This document shows, piece by piece, positions 46,354 through 54,469 of a stretch of DNA of 64,000 nucleotides. The position numbers were made by a program, and so were the translations under genes. The DNA is from an uncultured Endomicrobiia bacterium (GTDB lineage: Bacteria > Elusimicrobiota > Endomicrobiia > DTEH01): contig CALFVX010000017.1 of NCBI GenBank assembly GCA_937928765.1, positions 1 to 64,000 of the forward strand, written 5' to 3'. Under the pieces are notes generated by a model. It was given only the letters and a program-made list of their open reading frames with translations. It was not told the origin of the DNA and did no database searches. How positions within the stretch are numbered: the stretch's first letter is position 1; every line of letters starts with the position of its first letter.

Positions 46354-47123
46354 TTCAATACCTTTTCAATTTTATAGATGTTTTCTTTAAATGTATTAAT
46401 ATAATTATCTTTTACAAAATTTGTTAAAACAATATGTTTTATTCTAAGATCTTTTGCAAGCTGTTTTGTAATTTTATAACCACTTTGTAGGTTGTCTGCT
46501 ACAAAAATAATTTTTCCATACATTGAAAAAATATTTTTGAAATCTTTTAAACTCACCTCTTCTTGTCTAGGATAAGAATATATAACTTCAAAACCTAACC
46601 AGTTAAGAAATTCTTTTTGATGTTCAGAAGAAATCACTTTATAACCTTTGTATTTTACAAATTTTTGTTTTATTTCTCTAACATACTCATTTACTTTATT
46701 TTCGTATTCTTCATAATTTTTCTCAAAGTATTCTTTATTTTCTGGCTGAAGTTCACATAGAAGTTTAAAAATTTCTTTACCAACAGTAAGATTTGTTTCT
46801 GGCAACATAAGATTTTTATCAACAGAAATTTTATAAATTTTTTTTGTTTTATCTAAAATTTTTTTCACCCAAATTTCCCAACCATGATAAATAAACAGAT
46901 CTGCATCAAAAATATTTTTTAAATCTTTTATAGACAAATCAAAATGTCCAGGACAAGTACTATAAGGTATTATGTTGATAACTTCTGCTTTATTTTTTAC
47001 AATCTCCTTAACAATTGCAGAAATATTTGTAGTAGTTGAAACAACTTTTATTTTCTTTGTTTCAGAATTAATAAACTGTGTTAAAAAAATTAATATTAAA
47101 ATAATAAACTTTATTTTTTTCAT
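46350..47123 (-). CDS. Cluster A-I binding protein with CPGH motif, predicted nickel
   Basis: A 257-residue secreted protein of the ZnuA fold. Where classical members have NPHxFEP, it has STCPGHFDL with Cys57 and His60. Further ligand candidates are His80 (IYHGWE), His168 (SSEHQKEF) and Asp in FVADNLQSG. It lacks the His-rich loop and is shorter than usual. The changed ligand set suggests a metal other than zinc, and the adjacent nikR and NikR-like sites point to nickel. It starts 6 nt after the TonB receptor stop. Confidence 0.85.
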   Translation of the reverse strand: MKKIKFIILILIFLTQFINSETKKIKVVSTTTNISAIVKEIVKNKAEVINIIPYSTCPGHFDLSIKDLKNIFDADLFIYHGWEIWVKKILDKTKKIYKISVDKNLMLPETNLTVGKEIFKLLCELQPENKEYFEKNYEEYENKVNEYVREIKQKFVKYKGYKVISSEHQKEFLNWLGFEVIYSYPRQEEVSLKDFKNIFSMYGKIIFVADNLQSGYKITKQLAKDLRIKHIVLTNFVKDNYINTFKENIYKIEKVLK

Positions 47124-47129
47124 AAAAGT

Positions 47130-48920
47130 TTAAAAATTACATACTACACCTAACCCAAAAGTTCTTTTCGGCATTTGATAAATCCCACTTGCAGAAGGTA
47201 CTTCTGTATAAATTTTGTATTCTATATCAAAAATATTATCAACAGTAGCATAAATATTTAAATTTTTCATTACCTCATAATTAAGCTTTAAATTTGTAAC
47301 ATTATAATCATCAATTCTTTCTTTTACATTATTTGAAAGATAATAATACTCGCTCACATATTCGTTATACAAACTGCTACTTAATCTTCTAATATTAAAG
47401 CTTACTAAACCTACCACTTTGTTCTTAGGTTGAGCAACAACTTTGTCTTTTGTATCAATATATCCGTAACTTAGATAAAAATTTAAAAATTTCAAAGGAT
47501 TTATTTCTGTAATTATTTCTAAACCATCAAAGTCAAACTTTCCTATGTTTTTTTTCTTGCCAGAAACAACTTGTATTAAATCTTCTCCTTTCATATTAAA
47601 AACTGTAAAATCAAAATATATAATATCAAATAATTTATTTCTTACACCAAACTCTATATTTGTCACTTTTTCAGGTTTCAACTCAGTATTTGAATTATTA
47701 AAAAGGAACAAATCGTTAATATGTGGTGGTCTAAAACTGTTTGTCCAAAAGGTTCTTAGTGTTGTATTTTTAGATAATTCAAAAACAACTCCTGCTTTTG
47801 GTGTTAAAAAACTTTTAGCATATTCGTCATAATGATATCTTAAACCAAAATTAAGAGTAAATTTTTTAAACAATATATGCCTATCATCAAAATAAAGACC
47901 GTAGTCATATTTCTTATATTCTTTTAAAAAATTTTGTGGTGCACCAGAAATTACCTCGCCCCATTGGTTTCTAAAATCAAAGCCATAGGTTAAAATATTA
48001 TCTCTAAACAAAACACTATTTCCATAAACCATAACACCATCTGTTATATCTTTAGAATGCCACCCGTCAGAAAATTTGTGTTCACCAAAACTGCGATAAA
48101 ATTTTGTTGTTAAATTCATAAATTTAAAATTATCTTCATAATTTAAATCTAACGAACCACGATTATAGTCATTCCAAGTACCTACGGATGCAGGCAAAGG
48201 TTCATACTTTATACCATCAAAATATTTAAAAGAAAAATTTAGTTTTGAAGTATTAAAGAAATTATAACCTACAGATCCGCTAAAATCTGTTGCTTTATAC
48301 GAAGAATTTGTTGTATGCCCATCAGAATATCTTCTGTCTGCTGAAATAAAATAATTAAATTTAGAAAAATTTTGTCCTAACTGAAACCTACCTATTTCAG
48401 TGTTATAAGAACCACCATATAGATTTAAACTTGCTTCAAAATCTTTCTTTGTTTTTTGAGTAATAATATTAACAATACCACCAAATGCTTCAGGACCATA
48501 TACAACAGATTCTGGTCCACGAATTATTTCTATTCTGTCTACATTGTTGAAAGGCAAAGTATTAGTTACTGAACATCCAAAAATAGACATCTTATCTGGC
48601 CTACCATCTATAAAAATTCCAAGCCGTCTTCCGTTATCACCTAAACCACGAATATTTACATCTGCTCTGCCAAAAGCAGAAGTTTTTGTTATAAAAACTC
48701 CAGGGATTAATTCTAATATATCAGTCGTCTGATAAAAGTTTAAAACTTTTATATCTTCTTTAGTTAAAACAGAACATGACAACGGCAAACTTCTTATTTC
48801 CATATCATATCTTGTAGGAGTAGAAACAATTCTTTCAGCAGAAATATAAATTTCTTGTTGTTGAGCAAAAGATAAAGTCGTAAATAAAATTATTAGAACA
48901 AAAATTAAAAACATTTTCAT
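47130..48920 (-). CDS. TonB-dependent receptor, predicted nickel transporter
   Basis: A 596-residue receptor: signal peptide (to AQQQ), TonB-box-like EIYISAERI, plug (SLPLSCSVLTKEDI, DVNIRGLGDNGRRLGIFIDGRP, VDRIEIIRGPESVVYGPEAFGGIVNIIT) and a barrel ending in the terminal Phe of GLGVVCNF. It is the first gene of the operon with binding protein, ATPase, permease and methyltransferase. I use the ATG at 48920: GGAGGT lies 8 nt upstream, and the track start reads through that site. The ligand may be nickel or a nickel chelate, based on NikR context only. Confidence 0.9.
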   Translation of the reverse strand: MKMFLIFVLIILFTTLSFAQQQEIYISAERIVSTPTRYDMEIRSLPLSCSVLTKEDIKVLNFYQTTDILELIPGVFITKTSAFGRADVNIRGLGDNGRRLGIFIDGRPDKMSIFGCSVTNTLPFNNVDRIEIIRGPESVVYGPEAFGGIVNIITQKTKKDFEASLNLYGGSYNTEIGRFQLGQNFSKFNYFISADRRYSDGHTTNSSYKATDFSGSVGYNFFNTSKLNFSFKYFDGIKYEPLPASVGTWNDYNRGSLDLNYEDNFKFMNLTTKFYRSFGEHKFSDGWHSKDITDGVMVYGNSVLFRDNILTYGFDFRNQWGEVISGAPQNFLKEYKKYDYGLYFDDRHILFKKFTLNFGLRYHYDEYAKSFLTPKAGVVFELSKNTTLRTFWTNSFRPPHINDLFLFNNSNTELKPEKVTNIEFGVRNKLFDIIYFDFTVFNMKGEDLIQVVSGKKKNIGKFDFDGLEIITEINPLKFLNFYLSYGYIDTKDKVVAQPKNKVVGLVSFNIRRLSSSLYNEYVSEYYYLSNNVKERIDDYNVTNLKLNYEVMKNLNIYATVDNIFDIEYKIYTEVPSASGIYQMPKRTFGLGVVCNF

Positions 48921-48949
48921 AAATTTTACCTCCATTATATAAAATTTTT

Positions 48950-49067
48950 GTTAACTTTATTAACTTACTAACTTTTTATAAATTGCATCATACTTTCTAC
49001 CAATTAAATATGAAATCAAAATAGATTAAACAACTTAATCACTATTTACTAACTTAATAAAGCTAAC
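48950..49067 (-). ncRNA. Candidate structured leader of the TonB receptor operon
   Basis: In the minus-strand RNA a 5' arm at 49067-49046 can pair with a 3' arm at 48972-48950: about 20 of 22 positions pair, counting one G-U, with two mismatches. Inside are two smaller hairpins: GATTAA/TTAATC with a 5-nt loop (49040-49024) and AATTG/CAATT (49005-48981). This gives a three-way-junction-like layout ending about 15 nt before the ribosome site. The DNA is AT-rich, so chance pairing is a real concern. Confidence 0.35.
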
Positions 49068-49193
49068 AACATTATATCCTTTTTTTACTTTTTCAATTTT
49101 TCGCTTCTACCAACCATCTAATTATCTTTTTATTTATCTTAATAATTATAACTTAAAAGATTACTAAGGTTAACAAATTTATAGAAATTTTAT

Positions 49194-49220
49194 GTGTTAC
49201 TTTTATAAAATTTGTGCTAC
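49194..49220. promoter_or_regulatory. Candidate NikR operator before TonB receptor operon
   Basis: On the plus strand GTGTTAC (49194-49200), 13 nt, GTGCTAC (49214-49220): a direct repeat with 20-nt period, two turns of DNA. The same architecture recurs before nikR. It lies 10 nt upstream of a possible -10 box of the TonB receptor operon, well placed for repression. Confidence 0.6.
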
Positions 49221-49267
49221 TTAAATATAGATTTTACTATGTTAACTATATTATAAAATATTTACTG

Positions 49268-49675
49268 TTATAAACTTGATGTGATACTTAATGTACCGTG
49301 TTGGACACCTTTCATTGAGGAAAGATTATCTTTTAGTTGTTTTATCAAAGACGCTTTGCCTTTTACTATTATTACTTCAAGACAATGATGATGATCTAAG
49401 TGTATGTGTAAAGATGAAATAATTAACTTTTGATAGTTATGTTGAACATCAACAATTTTATCTACAAGTTCTCTTTTTTGATGATTATATACAATAGATA
49501 TTGAACCAGCAACTATTTTATCAGAAACCCAACTTTCTTTAACAAACTCAGCACGGATTAAATCTCTTATTGCTTCAGAACGATTTTTATAATTTTTACT
49601 TTTTATATATTTATCAAATCTATTAAGCAGATCTCTAGGTATTGCTACACCAAAACGTTTTAATTTTGAGTTCAT
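49268..49675 (-). CDS. nikR: Nickel-responsive regulator NikR
   Basis: A 135-residue ribbon-helix-helix regulator. The N-terminal DNA-binding strand is KLKRFGVAIPRDLLNRFD, with RSEAIRDLIR as the helix. The C-terminal ACT-like domain has all four high-affinity nickel ligands: His79, His90, His92 and Cys98. Their spacing of 11, 2 and 6 is identical to Escherichia coli NikR (76, 87, 89, 95). It represses nickel uptake genes when nickel is abundant. The gene lies upstream of the TonB receptor operon on the same strand, with a candidate operator in each promoter region. Confidence 0.96.
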   Translation of the reverse strand: MNSKLKRFGVAIPRDLLNRFDKYIKSKNYKNRSEAIRDLIRAEFVKESWVSDKIVAGSISIVYNHQKRELVDKIVDVQHNYQKLIISSLHIHLDHHHCLEVIIVKGKASLIKQLKDNLSSMKGVQHGTLSITSSL

Positions 49676-49682
49676 ATTTTTA

Positions 49683-49709
49683 GTAACACAATTTTTATTT
49701 TTGTAGCAA
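49683..49709. promoter_or_regulatory. Candidate NikR operator before nikR
   Basis: On the minus strand TTGCTAC (49709-49703), 13 nt, GTGTTAC (49689-49683), ending 7 nt before the nikR ATG. Spacing and half-sites match the site at 49194-49220. A promoter TTGAAA-N17-TACAAA on the minus strand has its -10 box inside this repeat, so NikR would repress its own gene. Confidence 0.6.
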
Positions 49710-49779
49710 AAAATTTTTTAATTTTCAATAGGTTCTAAAAATTTTTTCTTAAATTTATTTTTTACTATTAATAATTATC

Positions 49780-49808
49780 TTGTTTTAAAGGCTAAAATTT
49801 TATATTTT
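49780..49808 (+). promoter_or_regulatory. Promoter of COG2521 methyltransferase gene with no leader
   Basis: TTGTTT (49780-49785), 17-nt spacer, TATTTT (49803-49808), then 8 nt and the ATG at 49817. No Shine-Dalgarno. Transcription would start at or one base before the ATG. Confidence 0.45.
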
Positions 49809-49816
49809 AATTTTAT

Positions 49817-50470
49817 ATGAAAGACTTTGAGGAAATAAAATTCTTTAATAAACATTACTATAAACTTGTAAAAACCTCCGGATGGCCTACAATACAGATT
49901 GATGGTATTCAGATGCATAGAATATCAAAATTTACTCCAGAAATTGATGCATCAAAAAAAGTTGATGCCTTAAATCCAAAACCTGGAAGTTTAGTATTAG
50001 AAATTTGTACTGGATTAGGATACACAACAATATTTTTACTTAAAAATAATTGTAGTGTTATAACTATAGAAAAAGACGAAAACGTAATATATATCGCAAA
50101 AAATAATCCTTACTCAAAACCATTATTTGACAATCTTACAGAACAACAAATTCCTTGCTTAGGTAAGGCAAGACTTATTTTTGGTGATGCCACAAAAATT
50201 ATAAAAACTTTTGAAGATAAATATTTTGAATATATTCTTCATGATCCGCCAAAGTTTAACATAGCAGAAGAACTTTATTCTTATGAATTTTATAAGGATT
50301 TGTATAGGATATTAAAACCTAAAGGAAGAATTTTACATTATATTGGCTCGCCACAGATAAAGTTAAAAAATAAAAATATTATTGCAAATGTAGTTCGTAG
50401 ATTAAAAGAAGTTGGATTTAAAAAAGTAGAACCTATAAAAGAAATAGAATGTTTTTTAATAACAAAATAA
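49817..50470 (+). CDS. COG2521-type (archaeal-like) SAM methyltransferase
   Basis: A 217-residue methyltransferase with the block pattern of COG2521: GWPTIQIDGIQMHR, then LVLEICTGLGYTTIFLL (SAM motif I), VITIEKDENVIYIAKNNP, LIFGDATKII, ILHDPPKFNIAEELYSYEFYKDLYRILKPKGRILHYIG. This family is known chiefly from archaea and lacks an assigned substrate; the DPP motif resembles amino-methyltransferases acting on bases. It starts the run with tilS, hpt and ftsH, 10 nt upstream of tilS. It could be an old transfer from archaea. Confidence 0.8.
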   Translation: MKDFEEIKFFNKHYYKLVKTSGWPTIQIDGIQMHRISKFTPEIDASKKVDALNPKPGSLVLEICTGLGYTTIFLLKNNCSVITIEKDENVIYIAKNNPYSKPLFDNLTEQQIPCLGKARLIFGDATKIIKTFEDKYFEYILHDPPKFNIAEELYSYEFYKDLYRILKPKGRILHYIGSPQIKLKNKNIIANVVRRLKEVGFKKVEPIKEIECFLITK

Positions 50471-50480
50471 TAAAATTTTT

Positions 50481-51500
50481 ATGAAACAAATTCCAAATAA
50501 ACTCTACGAAAAATTTGTTCTAAGATTAAAACCTATATTAACTTTATTGAATAAAACAAAAAAAGTTATTGTAAGCATATCTGGCGGTCCTGATAGTATG
50601 TTTTTGTTTTTTTTAACATATAAATTTTCATTGAAAAACTATTTTAAAATAATTCCCGTATATATAAACCATAAAGTTAGACCAAAAAAAGAAATAGAAG
50701 CCGAAATTAAAATAATAAAAACTTTCTGTAAAGAAAAAAATTTAACTCTTATAACAGAACAAATAAATCCTAGAAAGTTTGATGAAAATACATTAAGGCA
50801 ATTAAGATATGAAAAAATTTTGGAAATCTCTAAAAAACAAAACTGTCAATTAATTTTTACAGGACATACCCAAAATGATGTAGTTGAAACTTTTTTCATA
50901 AATTTATTAAGAGGTAGTGGAGTAAAAGGTCTCTGCAGTATAACACCAATAAGAGAAATTGAAAAGTCTAAAAAAAAATTTTATATAGTCCGTCCAATTA
51001 TTGATATAAAAAAAGAAGAAATTATTAGAGTTTTAAAAAAACAGAATATCAAATATGTAACAGATACTACGAATTTAAAACTAAAATATACTCGAAATTT
51101 TTTAAGAAGAAAAATATTGCCATTATTAAAAAATATAAATTCAAATTTTGAAGATAATATTTTGTCAACAATAGAAATTCTAACACAAACAAACAATTTT
51201 GTTACAAAATATGTAGAAGAAAAAATTAAAAATTTTGTAGTCCAAAAAAATTCTTGTATTTATATTGACTTGAATAAATTTTTAATGTATAATGATTTTA
51301 TAAAAAAAGAGAGCTTATATAGAATCATTTCTGAAATTGCTTTAAAAAGAAATTTAAATTTTCAGCTAGGATATAAGAAAGTTGTTAATCAAGTTATAAA
51401 CTTTTTAAATAGTAAGAAAAACACTTTAGATATTAATAAAAATTTAAAGTTAAAAAAATCTAATAAAAAACTTTATATCATTATTTGTGAAAAAAAATAA
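50481..51500 (+). CDS. tilS: tRNA(Ile)-lysidine synthase
   Basis: A 339-residue PP-loop enzyme with SGGPDS at residues 34-39, VYINHKVRP, FTGHTQNDVVETFFINLLRGSGVKGL and RNFLRRKILPLL. It converts C34 of tRNA-Ile(CAU) to lysidine so that it reads AUA, essential in an organism with this many ATA codons. The C-terminal domain is short. The following hpt and ftsH genes repeat a gene order conserved across many phyla. Confidence 0.95.
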   Translation: MKQIPNKLYEKFVLRLKPILTLLNKTKKVIVSISGGPDSMFLFFLTYKFSLKNYFKIIPVYINHKVRPKKEIEAEIKIIKTFCKEKNLTLITEQINPRKFDENTLRQLRYEKILEISKKQNCQLIFTGHTQNDVVETFFINLLRGSGVKGLCSITPIREIEKSKKKFYIVRPIIDIKKEEIIRVLKKQNIKYVTDTTNLKLKYTRNFLRRKILPLLKNINSNFEDNILSTIEILTQTNNFVTKYVEEKIKNFVVQKNSCIYIDLNKFLMYNDFIKKESLYRIISEIALKRNLNFQLGYKKVVNQVINFLNSKKNTLDINKNLKLKKSNKKLYIIICEKK

Positions 51501-52008
51501 ATTAAAAATTCTAATCACAGAAGAAAAAATTATAAAGCAAGTATCTTATCTTGCCAAAAGAATATCTAAAGATTATAGAAGGAAAGGTAAACTTTTAATA
51601 GTAGGAATTTTAAAAGGTAGCATGATATTTTTAAGCGATCTTGTAAGACAATTAGAAATTGATTGTGAAATAGATTTTATTTCAATTCGTTCTTACGATG
51701 GAAAAAATTCATCTGGGGTAGTGCAGTTAATACTTGACTTATATGACAATCCTGTCGGCAAAAATATACTTATTGTTGAAGATATTGTCGATACCGGAAG
51801 AACATTGAAATTTTTAAAAGAAAATCTTTTAACAAGAAAAGCAAAATCAGTAAAAATTTGTGTCCTTTTAAACAAAATTGGTAGAAGAAAAACAAATATA
51901 AAAATTGATTATAAAGGTTTTGATGTCCCTAATAAATTCATCGTTGGTTATGGTCTTGATTATAAAGAAAAATATCGTAATCTACCATATATTGCTAGTA
52001 TAGATTAG
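51487..52008 (+). CDS. hpt: Hypoxanthine phosphoribosyltransferase
   Basis: A 173-residue phosphoribosyltransferase with the PRPP loop VEDIVDTGRT at residues 97-106 and GILKGSMIFLSDL near the N-terminus. It salvages hypoxanthine or guanine to IMP or GMP. The start is GTG, overlapping the end of tilS by 14 nt, so translation is coupled. The length is normal. Confidence 0.94.
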   Translation: MKKNKLKILITEEKIIKQVSYLAKRISKDYRRKGKLLIVGILKGSMIFLSDLVRQLEIDCEIDFISIRSYDGKNSSGVVQLILDLYDNPVGKNILIVEDIVDTGRTLKFLKENLLTRKAKSVKICVLLNKIGRRKTNIKIDYKGFDVPNKFIVGYGLDYKEKYRNLPYIASID

Positions 52009-52064
52009 TTTTTCTTCTTTTTATATTTTTAGAAATTTTTAAAAAATTTGGAGAATGTTATATT

Positions 52065-53870
52065 ATGAAAAAAAACGAATTAAAATCATTAATTTCATGG
52101 ATATTAATATTTTTTTTAATCTTTTTATTCATCCGCGGATTAAGAGAATTGCAAGTTGAAAAAGAAATACCATATTCTGAATTTAAGATACTTCTAAAAG
52201 AAGGTAGAATATCTGAAGTAAGAATTAAATCTGATATAATATTTGGAAAATACTCTGATGAACAAAATAAAATTGTACAATTTAAAACATATCGTGTATT
52301 AGAAGATACAAAACTTATAGATGAGTTAGAAAACAAAAATGTTAAGTTTGCTGCGGTTGGAGACAAAGGAAGCTGGATATGGTCAGTTCTATTAAATTTT
52401 GGTCCTGTATTATTAATTTTTTTATTATGGTATTTATGGACAAAACAACTACAATCCGGCGGCAAACAAGCTATGATGTTTGGTAAATCGCGTGCAAGAT
52501 TGTATGTTGGAAAAAATAAAAGTGATGTTACATTTAAAGATGTAGCAGGTTGTGATGAAGTTAAAGAAGAATTACAAGAAATTATAGAGTTTTTAAAAGA
52601 TCCGAAAAAATTTCAACGTTTAGGTGGAAAAATACCAAAAGGTGTGTTATTATATGGTCCTCCAGGTACTGGAAAAACACTTCTAGCAAAAGCAGTTGCA
52701 GGTGAAGCAGGGGTGCCATTTTTTTCTGCTTCTGGTTCAGAATTTGTAGAAATGTTTGTAGGAGTTGGAGCATCGCGTGTAAGAGATTTATTTGAACAGG
52801 GAAGAAGGTATGCTCCATGTTTGTTATTCATTGACGAGCTTGATGCTGTAGGAAGACATAGATTTGCAGGTATTGGTGGTGGACATGATGAACGAGAACA
52901 AACTTTAAACCAACTTCTTGTAGAACTTGACGGCTTTGATACAAAAGAAGGTGTGATATTAATTGGTGCAACAAACAGGCCAGATGTATTAGATCCTGCA
53001 TTGCTTCGTCCAGGAAGATTTGATAGACACATTGTTGTTCCTGTGCCTGATATTAAAGGAAGAGAAGAAATTTTGAAAGTTCATTCAAGAAAAGTAAAAT
53101 TATCAGATGATATTAACTTATCAATTATAGCACAGAGAACGCCTGGATTTGTAGGAGCAGATATTGCAAATTTAGTAAATGAAGCAGCTTTGCTTGCAGC
53201 AAGGAAAAATAAAAATGCAGTTGATATGTCAGACTTTGATGAAGCAATCGAAAAAGTGATGGCTGGCCCTGCAAGGAAATCTAGAGTTATCTCTGAAAGA
53301 GAAAAAAAGATTATCGCTTACCATGAATCAGGTCATGCCTTGGTAGCAAAACTTACACCTGGATGTGACCCTGTACACAAAATTTCTTTAATTCCGCGAG
53401 GCCCTGCTTTAGGATATACACTACAACTTCCTGCTGAAGATAAATATATAATTTCAAAACAAGAGTTGTTAAACAAAATTTCAGTATTATTGGGTGGAAG
53501 AACTGCAGAAAAAATTATATTTAATGATTTTACAACTGGTGCACAAAATGATCTTTCAAAAGCTACAGAAATCGCTACAAAGATGGTTACAGAATATGGT
53601 ATGTCTGAAAAAATTGGTCCTTTGACATTAAGAAAACGTGAAGAAGAAATTTTTTTAGGTCGTGATTATTTAACCCGCGAGAAAATGTATTCTGAAGCAA
53701 CTGCAAAACTTATTGATGAAGAAATAAAAGATATTATTGAAAAATGTGAACAAAGTGTTGAAAAATTGTTGTCAGAAAATATTAAAAAATTGCATAGTTT
53801 AGCACAAAGAATTATTGAAAAAGAAGTTCTTGAATCACAGGAAATTGACGAAATTATTGCAAATAATTAA
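52065..53870 (+). CDS. ftsH: ATP-dependent zinc metalloprotease FtsH
   Basis: A 601-residue AAA protease anchored by two helices (residues about 8-24 and 104-125). Walker A GPPGTGKT is at 198-205, Walker [11 protein letters not shown] follows, the second region of homology is [18 protein letters not shown] and the zinc motif HESGH is at 420-424. It degrades membrane and regulatory proteins. Part of the tilS-hpt-ftsH cluster. GGAG lies 11 nt before the ATG. Confidence 0.97.
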   Translation: MKKNELKSLISWILIFFLIFLFIRGLRELQVEKEIPYSEFKILLKEGRISEVRIKSDIIFGKYSDEQNKIVQFKTYRVLEDTKLIDELENKNVKFAAVGDKGSWIWSVLLNFGPVLLIFLLWYLWTKQLQSGGKQAMMFGKSRARLYVGKNKSDVTFKDVAGCDEVKEELQEIIEFLKDPKKFQRLGGKIPKGVLLYGPPGTGKTLLAKAVAGEAGVPFFSASGSEFVEMFVGVGASRVRDLFEQGRRYAPCLLFIDELDAVGRHRFAGIGGGHDEREQTLNQLLVELDGFDTKEGVILIGATNRPDVLDPALLRPGRFDRHIVVPVPDIKGREEILKVHSRKVKLSDDINLSIIAQRTPGFVGADIANLVNEAALLAARKNKNAVDMSDFDEAIEKVMAGPARKSRVISEREKKIIAYHESGHALVAKLTPGCDPVHKISLIPRGPALGYTLQLPAEDKYIISKQELLNKISVLLGGRTAEKIIFNDFTTGAQNDLSKATEIATKMVTEYGMSEKIGPLTLRKREEEIFLGRDYLTREKMYSEATAKLIDEEIKDIIEKCEQSVEKLLSENIKKLHSLAQRIIEKEVLESQEIDEIIANN

Positions 53871-53888
53871 AGAAAGTAAATTTTAAAA

Positions 53889-54464
53889 ATGATTAAAAAA
53901 ATTGATAAAGAAAAAATTGAAAAAGCAGTAAAAGAGATTTTGTTAGCAATAGGAGAAGATCCTGACCGTGAAGGATTAAAGAATACTCCAAAACGTGTTG
54001 CAAAATTTTATGAAGAAGCCTTATCTGGATATTTTCAATCTCCTAAAGATATACTCACTGTATACTATGAAACTGAAGAATATTCAGAGGTTGTTTTAGA
54101 AAAAAATATACCATTTTATTCTATTTGTGAACATCATTTACTACCTTTTTTTGGAAAAATTCATATATCTTATATTCCTAACAAAAAACGACTTTTAGGA
54201 ATATCAAAACTTGCCCGTTTAGTTGAATTATTTTCAAAGCGGTTACAACTACAAGAAAGGCTTACTAAACATATTGCTGAAACAATAATGCAAAAAGCAA
54301 AACCTTTAGGTGTAATAGTTGTATGTGAAGCTGAACATTTGTGTTTATCAATGCGTGGTGTTAAAAAACCTGGACATAAAATTATAACTTCTTGTATGCG
54401 TGGTATATTTTTAAGAGACTTGCGTGCAAGAATGGAAGTTTTAGAGTTGATTAAAAATACTTAA
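53889..54464 (+). CDS. folE: GTP cyclohydrolase I
   Basis: A 191-residue enzyme that opens GTP to dihydroneopterin triphosphate, the first step of folate synthesis. Signatures are GLKNTPKRVAKFYEE, the zinc site CEHHLLPFFGKIHISYIPN with the later Cys in ITSCMRG, and LSMRGVKKPGHK. It lies 18 nt after ftsH and 5 nt before folP. Confidence 0.96.
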   Translation: MIKKIDKEKIEKAVKEILLAIGEDPDREGLKNTPKRVAKFYEEALSGYFQSPKDILTVYYETEEYSEVVLEKNIPFYSICEHHLLPFFGKIHISYIPNKKRLLGISKLARLVELFSKRLQLQERLTKHIAETIMQKAKPLGVIVVCEAEHLCLSMRGVKKPGHKIITSCMRGIFLRDLRARMEVLELIKNT

Positions 54465-54469
54465 TTTTT

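Larger units (their letters stand above)
48921..49267 (-). other. Intergenic region between nikR and TonB receptor: operator, promoter, structured leader
   Basis: About 350 nt without a gene. From nikR onwards it holds a direct-repeat site (49194-49220), a possible -10 TATAAA at 49183-49178 just downstream of it, and a leader of about 250 nt with nested inverted repeats (48950-49067), then GGAGGT and the receptor start. A lone GGTTAAC half-site occurs near 49168. A seven-codon frame with AAAGGAT (near 49070) is seen but is not convincing. No cobalamin riboswitch box was found. Confidence 0.6.

Noticed and set aside
49164-49178. GGTTAACAAAT near the NikR region looks like a BirA half-site
   Set aside because: There is no opposing TTGTTAACC at the required distance, and the neighbouring genes concern metal uptake. 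AT-rich sequence gives such half-sites by chance.
52613-53032. 139-residue minus-strand ORF, and the 135-residue one at 52058
   Set aside because: Both are antisense to the highly conserved ftsH gene and have proline/serine-rich shadow composition.
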